From Gymnogyps californianus (lineage: Eukaryota > Chordata > Aves > Accipitriformes > Cathartidae), in assembly GCF_018139145.2 (NCBI RefSeq), contig NC_059486.1:11346001-11410000 (forward strand): 64,000 nt of DNA, in the 5' to 3' direction. Below the pieces are notes generated by a model. That model worked only from the letters and a program-made list of their open reading frames with translations. It searched no databases and was not told the DNA's origin. Made by a program: the position numbers and the translations under genes. This document shows positions 29,341-44,459 of the stretch, piece after piece (position 1 is the first letter of the stretch; the number at the start of each line of letters is the position of its first letter).

Positions 29341-31490
29341 CTAAGGGGGGAAGAGAGAGAGAAAGAAGAAAAGGTAATCACTGCGACAAAACAAGCTCAA
29401 ACCCTCGCATCTCAAAAACAAAAACAAACAAAAAAGGCTCCCTTCTCTTTATGCATGTTAATGATGGCCTTGTACAATGAGAGCAGCTGAACACAAAACC
29501 CCTCATTGGCTCAGGAAGCACAATTATGCTGGAGATGCCTAAAGACTGGATATTACTTATGAAGCTAGTGGTTGATTTTCTGTTTGGTACGCAGTGAGCC
29601 ACTAGCCGATCACAGTGCTGTGGAATTTATAATGAGCAAGGCTCCTTCACGGCTTGGTCAAGAGGAACCCAACAAACCAAAACAGGTCTCAATAGAGGCA
29701 AGCAGCAAATCAAGGCTCTACCCTGATGAGTACCTTCATCAGGGGGTGATGCTGCTTAGTTGTCAAGACAAAGCTGGCTCTGGAATGGATTTCATCCACT
29801 GAAGAGTTACAGAAGTCTACTCATTTCCTCCACAATAAACATTATCTGTTTATAAATGTTTATGTTTTGATTAAAGCTGTAAAGTATTTCTAATCACTGC
29901 AGTAGATTTATCATTAGCATGTAAATGCTGTCCTGAAATATAAGCAAGTATTATCTTAGTCATGTAAGAGTTATATCAGTAATCACTTCTCTAATCAATG
30001 TTGTAATTTACAGACCACTGAGTTTTCTCATTTATTACGTTACTGAGTACTAGTGATAAAATCACTCCTGAATATATAAATCATTAAGAGGGATGCAGAT
30101 AGTATGAAGTGACTCCACGTGATAAAGTCATTGTCATATCTATTCCTAAAGGTGTTATAAATGTCGGGGGAAATCCTGTGGCACATTAATCTTACCTTAA
30201 GTGGCTAGCAATGGGAGCTGTTACATTACTAAATGAGCTGGTATGTCTGCAGAAATTAACAGTAAACCCAGCAGATCTCTTCAACTCCTGCTCTTGCTCC
30301 CATCCCATTAGAATTCTATTTCATCACCCATAACGAGTATCGTTAGTGGTGGCAATGTGTCTCCCCACCTGAACATATACTTATATTATCATCTGCTCCC
30401 TTTTATCCCCGCTCCCATTCCCAATATCATTTTATCCAAATGAAGATTATCAGCTGGAAATGCTTATGTCCCCAGGCTAATCAAACAGATGGATGTCCTC
30501 TGTGACCACTGATCTGGGAGCTGAACTGTTCCCAGTTTGACATACACATCCCGTTTGTATCCTTTGTTAGGCTTAGGCATTGCTCACATTCTGGTAAAAT
30601 ATTTGATGGTGAGATTGCAAAAGGAAACTTCAGAGAACATAATACAAACATTTCTATGACTCATTCCCTAAGAGGGTTATGCTGTAACTGGGCTCTGTTG
30701 AGTGAAAACAGTACTACATACTACAATACCTGACCCATCTGTCTGTTTAAGTTTCTCCCTCAGACCATCTAAGACAGGTTTAAAAGCCTGAAGATGGCAG
30801 AAATTTCTTCATTTTATCACTATGAATGGCATGCCCTATTTTTACATGTATTAACTTGAATGGCAATACAGAAAGGAGTTTAGTTCACATTAGGCTGTTT
30901 CAGAATGACTATTTGATCTACTCTAAAAGTACTATGCAGCAGAGGTGCATAATATAATATATAATACAATGCAGTAATTCAGAATTCTTTCCTAGATGTG
31001 CTGCTCGCTCTTTCTATGGTGCCACTGCATCAGCTTCACCCTGGGAGAGGAAACATCATGAAAATGTTTCTCATGAAAACAACTCTAACTGCACAGGCAA
31101 GCAAGGGTTACATGTCAGGAGTTACAGCCTTGACTTCCTGATCACGGAGGCATTTCTGCCCAGAGCAGTATACAGCCGCTAGGACATACTGGGGGCATTC
31201 AGCTCCTGCATTTGAGCTGCTGATATCTAACACAAGCTTGTGGTCTCGCTGCTGTCTCAGCTGCATGGAAACAGGAATGGCCAGCGGGTGACTTTCCTCT
31301 CTCGATGCTTGGCAGTATTACTACCCCTCTCCCTGTAGCTGCCCGTGTCTCTCCACCAGAGATGGAGACCTTGTGAAGTATCTTAGACCAGGTACCTAAT
31401 TCTTAGATGGCTGAAGTTAAAAGGCATTCACATCTAAATAATATACCACATATGAATGTTACCTATGTACAAGGAAGTCCTGGCTGACAC

Positions 31491-31565
31491 AGACTCTAAT
31501 TTCTGTCTTCCTCTGTAGCCTCAGGAAAGTCAGTTCAACTCTTTCTGTCCATTTTCCCCCACTGG
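31491..31565 (+). repeat. MIR-like ancient SINE fragment
   Basis: CTCAGGAAAGTCAGTTCAACT, then CTTTCTGTCCATTTTCCCCC is collinear with the MIR core region but strongly diverged. Confidence 0.33.
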
Positions 31566-34500
31566 TGTAAACAACACAACCCAGGGAGCCTTGGTCAGCA
31601 ACAATCAGAGAACTGCACTGCACTTGGAGCACAGAACAACTTCTAGAGCCAAATGGGAAGTAGTGAGTGTGGCTGGGGGAGAAGACCCTATGTCTGGAAC
31701 ATTTGACAAAGCAGCTTCAGATATGGCTCTTCTTTCCTTAGCCCTATCTTCCTTTGAGCAGAAGCTTTTGGGAGGCTTGTCAATAAGATCTAATTTAATT
31801 CTGCTTGGAGCAGTAGCCATTGCCATCCTGAAATTGGTTCCATCCCATTCATTTCTATGGAGTTCATCCCAAAGACAAATGAATGAACTCTCTGAGTTAG
31901 TTGTACTAGTTGCTTATTTATGCACATAGTAAACCACATGCACATGCTGATAAAAGATTTCTGATAACATACTCAGCTTCAGACTGACCAGGTCTGGTCT
32001 AGATGTATGATTTAATATTATCTAAAGCCCAATGTTGTCAATAACAGAACAAATGTGACTCTCAGGGAAAAAACACAATAACAATAGTAGCAAAACTGCA
32101 ATTCCTAAATGGTTCTGGGCTGAGATCCAATCTCCAGCTGTATTTGTAAAGCTGCTATATGCCTTCATGGGTATGCAACAAACAAATGGCTAAACAAATA
32201 TATACAGCATCCTAAGGAGGTGGCTGCTGTAGCTACCATACAGCCTTTAAAATTGCTACAGGTTAATATTTATTACTGGACATGCATCAGCAATAGTGGC
32301 AGGTCTTTATGAGTTGCATTGAGAAAAACATTACTCTTTTCACCAAGTACAAGCATTGCTAATGTCCTTACACGTGCTCTTTCTTCTGTTCCTGTATTTC
32401 TGATAAAGAGGTAGTACACAGAGAGTACAGGAGGAGCAAAGCTTATATTGTATTGTATTACTGTATGCATTTTAACTATTGTGCTTTCAGGTATCCATTC
32501 TTGAAGCAACACTGATTGCTTTTGACAAAGAAAAGCAACAGACTTCCCAACTAGTGCCACAACAGGGGATGAAAGGGAGAAAGTATCTCAGTGTCTAATT
32601 CACAATGTGTGTTCCATATGTACAGGATTAAGGACATTCCTTCTCAAGAAACGTTCAATTAAAGCTATTCCATAGTCCACAGCTTCTGTAGGCAACACAT
32701 CTCAGCTAAGCTTAGCTATAGCAGCCTAGCAGAACGAAAGCAAGTGGATTTGCCTCCCTTGCCCTTGTCTCACACAGTGTCACTTAAAAAATAAATAAAA
32801 AGGATTTCTCAGCCTCAGAGAACAAATCCAGATGTACTGATTCTGCTACAATTTACAACATTAGCAAGCCACATGTAAGGTCTGATTTGCTAAGCAGACG
32901 CCCCTCACAAAAAAGGGGTAGGGGTTATGTCGTGCAACAACAGACCCCCTTAGCTCAGCTTAACTCAGATGGAAATAACATCACAGTCAACTTGGTTTTG
33001 GAGTTATTCAATGCAGACTTGGCAAAACTATTTTGATCTGTTCTCATATGGGGTTAAAAGAGATGGAAATACAGGACTGGTAGGGACAACCTAAAACACC
33101 GTCGCACAGAATCATGGAGGAAGGATAGAAGGGAGATTAAAAAGAGTAATAAATTAAACTGGATCATATTAGAACTCAAATTCTTTTTAATTAAAAAGGT
33201 ATATTTGTTTAAGCATTTTTGAAAGATAAAAGTATCTCTCCGTTTTCCTCCAGGGTTTTGCAATGCTTCTGGAAGGTCACTGAACAGTACAATGACCGGC
33301 TCTCATCTGTGAATCCTGCCCACAGTAGTCTAAGGAAGTTTCTAATAGAAGCTGGAGACTCTGTGAACAGTGATCTGTCTCTCATCTCCTGGAGTATTTA
33401 TGCTTTTATTATGAAAACATCTTCCCTCTGAAAGCGCTTTTTATCTTTGGCATCAGAAGAAGTGAGAGATGATGAAGGGAAAGCCTGCTTAGCCACCACC
33501 TTTAAGGGATTGTTTTTTTTCTATTCTGCATAGCAGATCAGCAAGAAGTTTTGCATTTTAAAGAGCTTTCTGATGCTATTTCAGCAGTTTCTTTCATTAT
33601 TAAGCTGCATTCAGCTACTTTCCCCCTTTTTTCTATTTTTCTAACTTCTCTCTCCAGATTAAAACTAAAATAAAGAAGCTAGACAGCAAAAGACAGGGCT
33701 AAGCACAATTCCCTAGAGGTTTCTTCTTTGTCTTTCTTTTTTCTGGCATTATATTTTTGTGCCCCTTTTGTAACAAAGGCCATTGCCTTCCAAATGACTT
33801 GGATAGATTCTCTCTGCAACAAATCACATTTTATTGAGCTGACAGAGAAAACTACTGCCAGGAAATCAAGAGAGAGTCACTCCTGAACCACTACCTATGG
33901 CACTATGTGACTTTGTGATCTGGGGAGTGAATGTACCTTTCCATCTGGTAATGAACAGATTAGCTGCAGTGAATATTAAGGAGATTCCTAGTACCGTTAC
34001 CAGTCAAATGCAGAACCTCTGGGTTTTCCTTTACTTACTCCTTTCAGATGAAGGTCTTGATCCCACCATGACCTCTGTAGTGCAGAATTGCAAGAAGGGA
34101 GCATGAGCTGCTTGAGGTCACCACAAAGGATATGACAACGTACTGCCTGGGACTCTGCAGCCATAAAGGGGCTGTTGACACTTCTGTAAGAATATCGCTT
34201 TTGCTGGGTTAAATTCCACTACAGATTCCTGAGAAATCTTCATTCAATTACTGGTGGAGGCAGATAGTTTACAAAAGACAAATTTCATGTCAAATATAAG
34301 CTAAGACTGTCTTTCAAAAGATGGTGAACTCAGAACACAGTCTGTTCTGTTTTGTAGCTGTTGTACACAGGAGTGGAAAGAATGACAACTATAAGACCTA
34401 AAAATAAATGAGTGGTACTGACTGGGAGTCTAGTCTAGTCTAAGCTTGTTTATTCTCCTAGTGGTTTTTCACCTCTGGAGATATCAGCCCAGTCTCTGAA

Positions 34501-34950
34501 GGACAGTTCCGAAGGACAAAAAGAGAAGTTTTTAATATGGCAATCCTGTCAAGCTTATGAACACTGAAAATTTGTGAGGCATCAGTCCATTTTCTAGGTA
34601 GAAGTCTGTGTGGTTTGCCCTTAATTAAACACCCTGAGGTGTAAGAAGTCTCAGAACTTTAAGACTGAACAGAAATAAGGAGATAAGATAATAGTAGATG
34701 TCCTGCTTGTATTCATCAGATTCAGAATCTTGTATTTACCCATTTCTGTTATACTAATGTAAAAGTTGCTAAAATATTCAAAGGTTACATAAATGTTTAA
34801 ATATTTATGAAAGCACTTCTACGAGGAAAAATATTTTTCCAGTATCTCTTAAAGGAATCTCAATTTCAATGAAAAAATTTACAAGATAATTAGTAAAGAA
34901 TAGTGATGTTCAGCACTTTTCAAATATACGACACTCCTAGCATTTCAGCT

Positions 34951-35020
34951 CAGTATCATCACTCTTACATACCAGAAGGGCAACTGAAGCTCACGGAGGT
35001 TAAGCTTTGTGAACGAAGTC
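34951..35020 (-). repeat. MIR-like ancient SINE fragment
   Basis: The text CAACTGAAGCTCACGGAGGT, then TAAGCTTTGTGAACGAAGTCA resembles the reverse complement of the MIR core ('aaactgaggcacagagaggttaagtgacttgcccaaggtca'). Confidence 0.42.
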
Positions 35021-38000
35021 ATTCATTCCATTAAGGAATACAGAGCACCAGAATGACTTATCCACTGAATATACTGACACTTACATAATACATAGAAAAT
35101 ATTTGACAGTGAGAATCATTCCACAAGCTTTTTGGACAATCCTTTAGAATTTTGTAATATTCATGTCCTTGCTATAGAATTTCTTCTAAGATTTTTTTTA
35201 ACAACGTCCTCTATAGAAAGGGAATTATCCTCTATTAAATTCTAGAAGTTTTGAGAGAGACTCTATATAGCTCTCTAGCCTTGATTCCAATTAAACACTA
35301 TGGTTTTATACATAAAGGAAATCCTATGCTACACGAACACTAGGTGATGGCAACTGCTTCATAAGAAGGATTTCAATGCCTGGCTGCATAATCCTGACTA
35401 ATCAATAACCTACTACTGGAAAATGGAAGCTGTCTCAAGGCCCATACTATTCATTTTTTCATGTTAAACTGTTTAAGTCTTATAAGAGTTAAAGCTTCAG
35501 GCCTGAGCTCTTCCATGATCTCTGGAATGATATTTACAGCTTTGTGACACTGTTAGAGCAGCCTTTAAAATGGAAGCATCCATTATAGGAGTTGCTAATT
35601 GCTAGGGTGACTTGACTTCCCAGAGCCACCCCTCGTTCCCACTGACTACAGCCGGAGCTGTGACTCGGCAAGTGAAGCCAAAAGCTCCTCTCACAGGGTG
35701 AGCGTAAAGGTAGATACAGTAATGCAGACTTAACACTGATAAGACTGTCATCTTACTAAATGAAAGGCTTGATTTTTCACATTACGTGCAAGAATAACCC
35801 TGAGAGTTGTTTTTACCTACAACCCACCAAAAGAAAAAGAACAAATTTGTTTCTTGAAATAGCTGAGGAATAATTACTCCCATTCTGGAAACAGTGATGA
35901 GGGAGCAGGGCAGGTATTACACTTTAATAACCGATTTAAGCCTCATTCTGCCTCTCTTAAAACTAACTGTCTGCAGTTTTCAATGGATAACACGGCTTGT
36001 GCGTTGGTGTTGCTTTGCGCTTGTAAACAGCTGCCACATTCCAAATGTGGTTTCAATCCCTGCGATCAGTCCTCAGGCAAAGTTCCCAGCAACCCGCACT
36101 AATAACACGGGGATTGAGCCCTGAGCGCTGAAGAAGAGGAGAACTCTGTAAAATCAGGCCCATAGTTGAGAAGCAATTTGGACTCTCTCTGCTGAGAAGG
36201 GTCTGCATTTTCAGTATCAGCAGCCAGATTAGCAAAACTAAGTAGAAAACCCCCAAAGCTAGAGAGCATTTCTTCGGGAAAAGGCTGTACATTATCTAAT
36301 CTCATTACAAAGATTTTGCTGGCAGCTTTGTAGAGCAGAAGCAGTACATTTAACTAACTGAATATCATTCACTACGACAGAACTGAGAGAGTAAAAGGGG
36401 CACAAAATGCCAGCTGAGACTGGAGGGCATCTATTTGCTCCCAAATGACCAGATTTTGAAGCTGAACTGTAGCTGCGCCGAGCCACGGGAGCTCTCTGCA
36501 GCTAGCATTATCACATAGAACAAAATCTGTCTTGTTATGTGTGCTCTCGAGTCAAGTAATTTCTGAACATGGGGCCGAACAGAGAGTTTGGCTCCTACTC
36601 ACTAGGGATATGCCAGACTATATATGCAGCATGGCCCCAAATATCTTGCTTGGCAAAGCAGGATCACAGGGTGAATGCAAGGACTTTTAATTCCATCTAA
36701 ACACTTTGGACAGTAGTTGTACGTTTGAGAACATCACAATCCTTGTCATTTTCTAACTTAATATGTATCTACAATATACAAATTCACAATGTGTAAATTA
36801 CTGCTATTGGCAGAAAAGGAAAGGAGAAGCGAACCATCGTTTCTTCTCACTGTATTACTCAAAAAGGTCTGGAGAAAACTGCATATCTTCCCACCATATC
36901 TATAGCTGTCACAAGACTAATGTTATTTCTCCCATTTACTTTCCTGGTCTTCATCTTGCAGCTTTGAAGTTGATTTTGAAGCACATTCTGTGGAATTTGA
37001 GGCACTGGTATTGCCGCTCTGCTTTGATTTTTCATTTGGGATGTATAGGTTCTCCATACTGATATCACTAACACAGGTGGTGAGCTGCGTGAAGGCATGA
37101 GATGACAGGGAAAGAAGTCTGCCAGGATACGGTTTAAAAGTTTCTTCAGCTGCCCTTGAAATTTTTGCATATTATGTGATGGCAAGGTATTTACAACTTT
37201 TATTGCTGAATTTAAGTACCTCAGACCATGTCAATTTTGAGTTTCAATTTCCACAGAGGCTGACTGCTTGGGTAGTAACGGTATACATTAATGACATAAC
37301 ATCTTCTGTGAAAGCTCCATGTATTGCTGGCCTATATGCTGTATTTGCATCTGACAGAAGTGTGTGGTAAAGCTTCATTTTTCTAAAGCTCCTCTGAAGT
37401 TTTTCTGCTCTACTGATGTATATTGATCCCAGTAAATCACAGGACTATGAAAAGTATGGAGAAGGGCAAGGAGGTGGACTTTCCATTTGCAATTCTGTTC
37501 AGAATATAACATAACATATTAGATTTACCAGAAGAAAAGCCTACAAAGTCACAGGGCTTCAGAACAGCAAACCAAAGGAATTCCCATGCTGTGACTGTCT
37601 TTCCTGTTTTTAAAGCTTTTCAGTTTCACACAAATCACAAGAATGCATAGTATCAGAAGAGGAAAGAGGAGCCATCAGAGAAATAGGCTGCTGGGTTTGG
37701 ACTCACAAAGAGATACCGCTTCTGCTTTTGAGGGCTTTCAAGGCCATATTAGGGTGTGGTGAGTAGGAACTGTATTTGCAGTTCATCAGCTACTGAACAT
37801 AAACTTCAGGAAGGTCATTTGTGGTGGCCCTTGGGGGTATCTGCACCATGCAGTGGATGTGACAGAGATCCCATGCTTGTTCTGAGCCTGCTGGTGTGTC
37901 CCTACAGGCCTGTGCACAGACCCTAGCTCAGGACCCACAAGCAGCGTAGCGGTGTTGGCTCTCAGTGCTGTGTCACACGGACTGAGCTTTCAGCTCCTGA

Positions 38001-41000
38001 TTCTGGAGCTAACCAAGGGAAGACTTGCAAGCCTGAGAATGAACACACAGGTACCTTACAAGGAGTAGTCCAACTTTGCTACATTCCATCCAGAAAATTA
38101 TACAACTACTTTATTTTTTAAAATGAGAGTACTGCTACAATTTTGACTGTGTGGGCTGAAGTATCTGAAAGAAGCATCAACCCTCCATGAGTGGCTGCCT
38201 GCACATTACAGTGGAGGAGGACTGGCAGTAGCTGCTGTGGTTTAGATTGACCCTTCCACGCTTTCACTGAATCTTGCAGGACTGCCATAGAACCGCAGAA
38301 GAGAACAATACATTAAACTGACTGCACAGAATATGGCCTGTCTATTATTAGACCACACTGGATTCCTGGAAACACCATCTAGTGTGACTTTTCATTTCTC
38401 CCTTTGTTTTACAGGGTTGAGTTAGGAATGAGACTTGTTTTAATCAGGAGTTTATCCACCTACTCGTTATTCAGCATGCTCAGCTCTAGAACAGTTGCAC
38501 CTAGCTAACAAAGTCCAAATAGAGTTTTATTTGACATAAGTAAAAAATGAGCAATAAATCAATTGCATTATATTCACTGTAGGAGCTTTTTATTGGATAT
38601 TAGTGCTCTTCCTCGATCAAAATAGCTGGTAGGAACAACTAGTTCTTTCTAGTCAGCCCCTTGTTTTTATTTTCTCCTATAACCTGCACTAAAAACATAA
38701 TGTGAAGCCCTAAATCCTCTGAGTCTTGAAGGCTTTGCAATAAAGCCCCATACGAAGAAGATATGTGTATGCTAAGGTGCAGGAATGCAGTGCAAGTTTG
38801 GATGCTTACCCTGCCGTATGCAGCAGGAGTTGAAAGGTGTGAGGGAAAATGTAACGTGCCTGTGACGTGCCAGGGTTTCTAATGGGATGACATCTTCTGA
38901 AACTCTGCTTCCCCTTGAAATCACCATCTGCATCACACTTCATCACAACCCACCACATCATTATCTGCCTCCAGATGCTGCTGGTAAGAAAGGACAGGAA
39001 GAAACCTTAGATGCCATGGGAAGCTTTGTTTTGAGCAGACTTAGCTTTCCTCTGGCAGATACTTACGAGATACCTCATTTTTATATTTTGGCAATATCTC
39101 TCATAATGTTTCACTGAACCAAGTACAATTATCTCCAAGCTATGTTTAGGACCAGAAGCACTGATTCTCTACGACATCAGTTCTGTAATGCTCATGGTGT
39201 AAAACTTTAATTTCAATAGGAAAAGGACCAGATCTTGAATTAGCCCTGTGGAGAACAACACACCAGATACTTAGGCTCTTCCTTAACAATATCTCAAGCA
39301 TTTCCATATCCTTTAGCACTGCAGTGTACCAGGTAAGGACAGTCACACCCTGATTCCCATACATCTTCATACAGATTTTGACAGAGCAATGTATTTTGGT
39401 ACTAGCACTTTCTTCAACATAACACTTCACACCCTTCCATCACGCCAATGTTTCTGTCATCACCCATCCCCATCTCACCATTCCCTGTGTGCCTGTTTTG
39501 CTCTCTCTTGGTTGCATGTCTGGAAAGGTCAAAGAGATCCAGGGACCAGCTGAGCCCTTACAGTTAAGTAGATCAGGCAGCAGAAACTGGTGCTGCAGCA
39601 GGACATTATCCCCCATCAGTCCATCAGCTGTGGGGAGAAGCTGATCTCCACTCAGGTCAATATATTTACAGAGTGTGGGGACCTCTGCTCTCACTGACAG
39701 AATATCAGCCTTGCTTATGCGTGGATAACCACACTTTTCTAGGTAGGGCTAATACAAATAAAGGGCAGGATGATTTCCCTTAGTGGTGGAAGTCTGCTTT
39801 TGAATTACAAAGTCTAGCATCCAGCCCCTACAGTCAGAGAGCAAGGGATCATGTTGCCCCAGTATATAGCCACTGATTCGAGTCAGAATAAGTATCTTTC
39901 TATTTGGTGCCTAAACACTATGATGAAAGGGCATCCATAGATCTTCTTTTTGTTAAGACTTTTTTTTCTGGAATAGCCATGGGACTATGATGAAACATTA
40001 AGGAGCCTGAGGGACTGGCCCCATACCATTAAATTTCAGGGTGAGCTTTCCTGATCGCTTTAATGAGTGCAGCACTTTAATGAGCACAGGACTGAGGCTT
40101 AAGAGTTTGATTCTTTAATAGCTGCCTGTAGCTCAGCCACTCAGCTTGGAACTGCATTCAACCTACTGGCAGAAAAATGCATAACTCAGCTTTTAATAAA
40201 AATACCTATGGATGCTGCTAACTAGTGGTTCCTCTGCCTATCAAAGTGAAAACAGTGCTTCTCTATTTAGTTTTAAAACACATTTCAAGTTTTGCAAATA
40301 CTGGAAAGCAAGGAAGAGCAGTGAAATTTCTTTGTAGTTAAATAAACAACTGAAGAGGTTGAAGCATAGCTATTTGTGTAAGATCGGGTATATTAAGACA
40401 ACAGCAAAGTATCATCTAAACCATGAAGTGCTGATGACTTTTCCTTGGTATATAGGGTATTGTGATATGGTTCCAGATATACAATTTTAAAAATAAATTA
40501 CTACAATTAGTAGACAACTATTTATTTATCTCTTATGAATATGTCCATATGTCAGATTCCTTATTGGCAAACTGAGACGTTCCTGCATCATGTGTTACAT
40601 AGCATCCAGACTGACTTTTAATCTGAATAGATTCACTAACGGACAGCAGACATTTCAACATGAGCTTGTGCCTATTTAGTAAGAATTAATTTCATTTCAT
40701 AAACTGTTTCCACCACAAATGGCAAAATCTCTGAAACATTTATGAATCCTAAATGACTATTTCATATAAGTATGTTCCCTGATGTCAGCAGTACTCACAG
40801 TAAAGTTACTCATGTGTGTAAACGATTACTGGATTGGGCCTTTAAACAAGATCTGTAACCTTGACAGGTGTCTGTAAGTCCCATCACCATTGCTTTGAAA
40901 GTGTTGATACCAGCAGTAGTTCCAGTCTTTTCTAGCTATTAAGCTAGAGTTCAACCATAAAACCCCCTAGCCAGATTTTCAGCCTCCAACAGTTCACTGT

Positions 41001-44000
41001 TGCTTTGATCTGGGATTTTGTTTCAAGTTACCGGGATAAGAGAGGGACAGCTGTGACACTCTGTCCTGGATTTTAGCTCCTAACAGAAATTCCTAACATT
41101 CTTGCAGTGGCCTTTACCTGCGGTTAATGTCATCCTCTACTCCTCAGTCCCAATGAAACCAAGAGCCCACTGTTCATTAACAACTACTGAGGGACATCTT
41201 AAAGGTAAGATCCGTGTTTCTGCTTCCAGTGAGAACCCCAGCAGCTGCATGTGTGGACTAATATTATCTGAATCCATGTTTTGATCTGAATACCTCTCAA
41301 AGCTATTAATGCCATTTAAAAATGAAAAGAAACTAGTAAATAAAGTCTTTAGAGTATGGTTCAAGGCTAATACACTGAGATTAGTATCCAGCTTTTAATT
41401 TACCAATTATAAATAACAGCAATACAGTAAGAACACAATACCGTGTATACAGCAATACAATACAATACCTCATGTAGCAATACCTCATGTAGCAACAGGA
41501 TAAAAGCTAGTCCAAGAATGACGAAATACAAACCCAAAATGTTTACAGTAGCTTCTGAAATACATGTAGCACTGAAGATTTTTGAACTCAGGTTATTTTC
41601 ATGGAAAAAACCATCCTCAAGTTCATAAGCATTATCAAGAGTTTTCAACCTGGAAACATCACAAGGTATTGCAAGTGTCCTGAAACTATGCTCTTCTTCA
41701 CAGCATGAAACCACATCGGTTCTAGCAGCCAGGTGACCTGGGAACCTGGAGCAGTATTTGCTCTTGAGCAAACTGCACAAAACCACCAGCAAAAGCAGCC
41801 AGGTTCCACTTGAACTTCCAGGAGATGAAAAGGAGCCTACGCATGCAACTGCAATTACTATTAATGGATCCAGATATATGGATCCTATTGGTAAATTCCA
41901 GCTTAGCAAAGTAAAATTTGGCTGTTGCTTCATTTTTAGTGCCATAATAAATTTTTTGTCCACTTTTAAAAGGTTGGACCACTGTGTGAAGGTCTAGAGC
42001 ATTCAAAGACTTTTAAAGTTCATGAAATCAACTGTAAATTTGGAAGTAAAGAGTTGAAACTATGAGACAATAAAAAAGTAACAGGAGTAGTAGTCAGCAG
42101 ATTAAGACAGGACACAAACTGTGCACTGAGCCGCCTCGAGGCCATGCTTATCACTAGGGAAACTACTACCTGTTATTAGCAGATATATCTTAGGTTTAGA
42201 TTTCCACTGGGCTCTGTTACTGAGAATAATGTAATTGCAGCCAAACTGAAGGCACTGTAAAAATTAATATAAATAAGCTTTTATCTGATGGCCATTCAGA
42301 TTGCTGGGCAGAAACATTACCTTTAGGCTCTTCACATGAACCATACAAATGGACACTTATTTATTTGGTGCCTAAATATTACAAGCCAAGTGCTAATAGG
42401 CATCCATCATCTTCAACTTCCAGCCTAACTCTGTTATGTTTGCCTGAATCCAAAGTTATCAGAAGTTCCACACAATTGAAATCAAACAAAAATATCTGTG
42501 TGAATCGCTAGACGATAATACGTCTAAGTATTAAATAGCTCTCATCAATAACTCCTTTTTTTTCTTAGTTTGTGGTTTAAATTAATCCACAGGCTTTCAT
42601 ACCTGTAAACATGTTTTGGTGCTGCTATGACTGGGATGCTCGGGAACATGAACTGTAAACACATGCACACATTCTTTGTTGCAGATACCATGATCTTTTC
42701 CCAACAGATATAATTTATGATGACTGGACTTTTTTTTTTTTAAACAGAAATGTTACTCCCAACAAGGTCTCTAAAACAGTATTTTACAGAGGAAGATGAT
42801 ATATCCAAAGAATTTAACATAAAAGCTGGATGGGGAATTTCAAAATGAATTAAGTTTGAAGTCATGGAGCACTAAGGATGAAAGGCCTTTGTGCTCCATT
42901 TGAAGCTTTCTGAGTGATTTTTTAAATCAGAACCAATACGAACACGTCAATTTGACTTGAACTCCAAACTTCATTTCCCCATGTAAAGAAATTTCCTAGA
43001 AACTGGAACATTCTAGATGGAAAAAAAAGCCCTTTGTCCTTTATGATGAGATGATAAAACCTTTTTGTTCAAAGCATTTCACTGAACTCTATTTTTTAAC
43101 TAGCTGTATGTTTTATAGCAGTTAGCACTCATGTCACAGATGCATTCCTCTAGAGATTCTGCATATATTTCTAAATACACAGAAGATAGTTTCTCTATTC
43201 ATCTGAGCAATTTCAACACATTTCTGAAGAGAAAGAAATTACACTTGAAAAATTTCTCCAGTCGATTCCAATGAACACTGTGTGTTAGCCTCCAGTTATT
43301 TGTTTTACTTCAACTTCAGAGTGGCTAGACAGGGAGGCTTCTAGAAGCCACTTAAAAATGTTCTGATAGTGCAAACAGGCTCCATTTTAAGAAACCCTTT
43401 TAGTGGAGATAAATTATTTCTGCAGAAAATAAGAGAAGAGCACAGCAGGCTCCCAAGTGCTAATCAAAGGATATAGTGCTTCAAGAAAACATTCTTTCCA
43501 AACAAATTGTTGGAGAACTGCAGTAGTCCAGGCTGTACTGCAATTACTGCAAGAACACTCTCTTTTTTTGTAAGATTTGGGAATTTCATTTCTCCTTGAT
43601 CAATATACTCCAAAGCTATAAAACCCAGGAGTCATTTTTGCAGAGGGATTTTTATTTGGGAAATCACTGTGCTGTCATGTTCTATGCATCATCTGGTAAT
43701 GTATAACAAATGCCCATCAGATATATATTTTTTTCCCTGACTGAGTCTTCCTCCAAATGGAAGAATTTAACACTGGTCATTTTCACTGTTGGAAAGAAGA
43801 AATCCCCATGGGGCTGGAATTATTTGGTGAAATTTTGTAAACTGTTTGAGCAAGATGGCTAATCTGGATGATCACAGTAGTCCTCTGAATTTATTTTTTT
43901 AATTTGTGAATATGATCTTGTATTTTTACTTACTCAGGAATGTGGTTTCCAATAAGGTTACAATCAGGATGATACCTAAACTAAATTTCAGCTTTTACTT

Positions 44001-44459
44001 TGTAGTTAGGTGGCTACCTTAGGAAAAAGGTTAACAGGAATTCTTTGAGATTAAAAACTCTGTAAAGTATCTGATATATGGGAGCACTTCAAGCTCCAGT
44101 AAACTGAAGAGATTTGTTTGGCTCTGAAGGATCCACTGAAAGCAGAAAGCTTTCTGTAAAAGTCTTCTATAATGGCTTCATTAGTTCAAAGTATGACTAT
44201 TTTTCCCACCTACTTGGTTACTGGCATAATAAATGATTCTACATAAATTCTACAATAGTGCAGCAAACTGTTAGATCCTGCAAGTTCACAGGAGTTTTAT
44301 TGCTTTCCATGAAGCTACAAACTGAACTGACTGTAATACATAATGCTGTGACATTACTGTTTGTATACTATACATCCAAGAGAGCTGATAGCGTATTAAA
44401 GACGTAAAGAGTGTCATCACAAAGCCCACTGTGCTATATGCTGTAAAACCACATAATAC

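Noticed and set aside
33219..33431. Plus-strand open frame after an acceptor-like GTTTTCCTCCAG
   Set aside because: No convincing donor follows and the frame ends at a stop with no poly(A) context; weaker than the two reported exon-like segments.
41426..41510. Short repeats of AATACCTCATGTAGC and CAATA words that could hint at an array
   Set aside because: Only two copies of a 15-mer plus simple sequence; no spacer structure, so not CRISPR-like and not expected in a bird.
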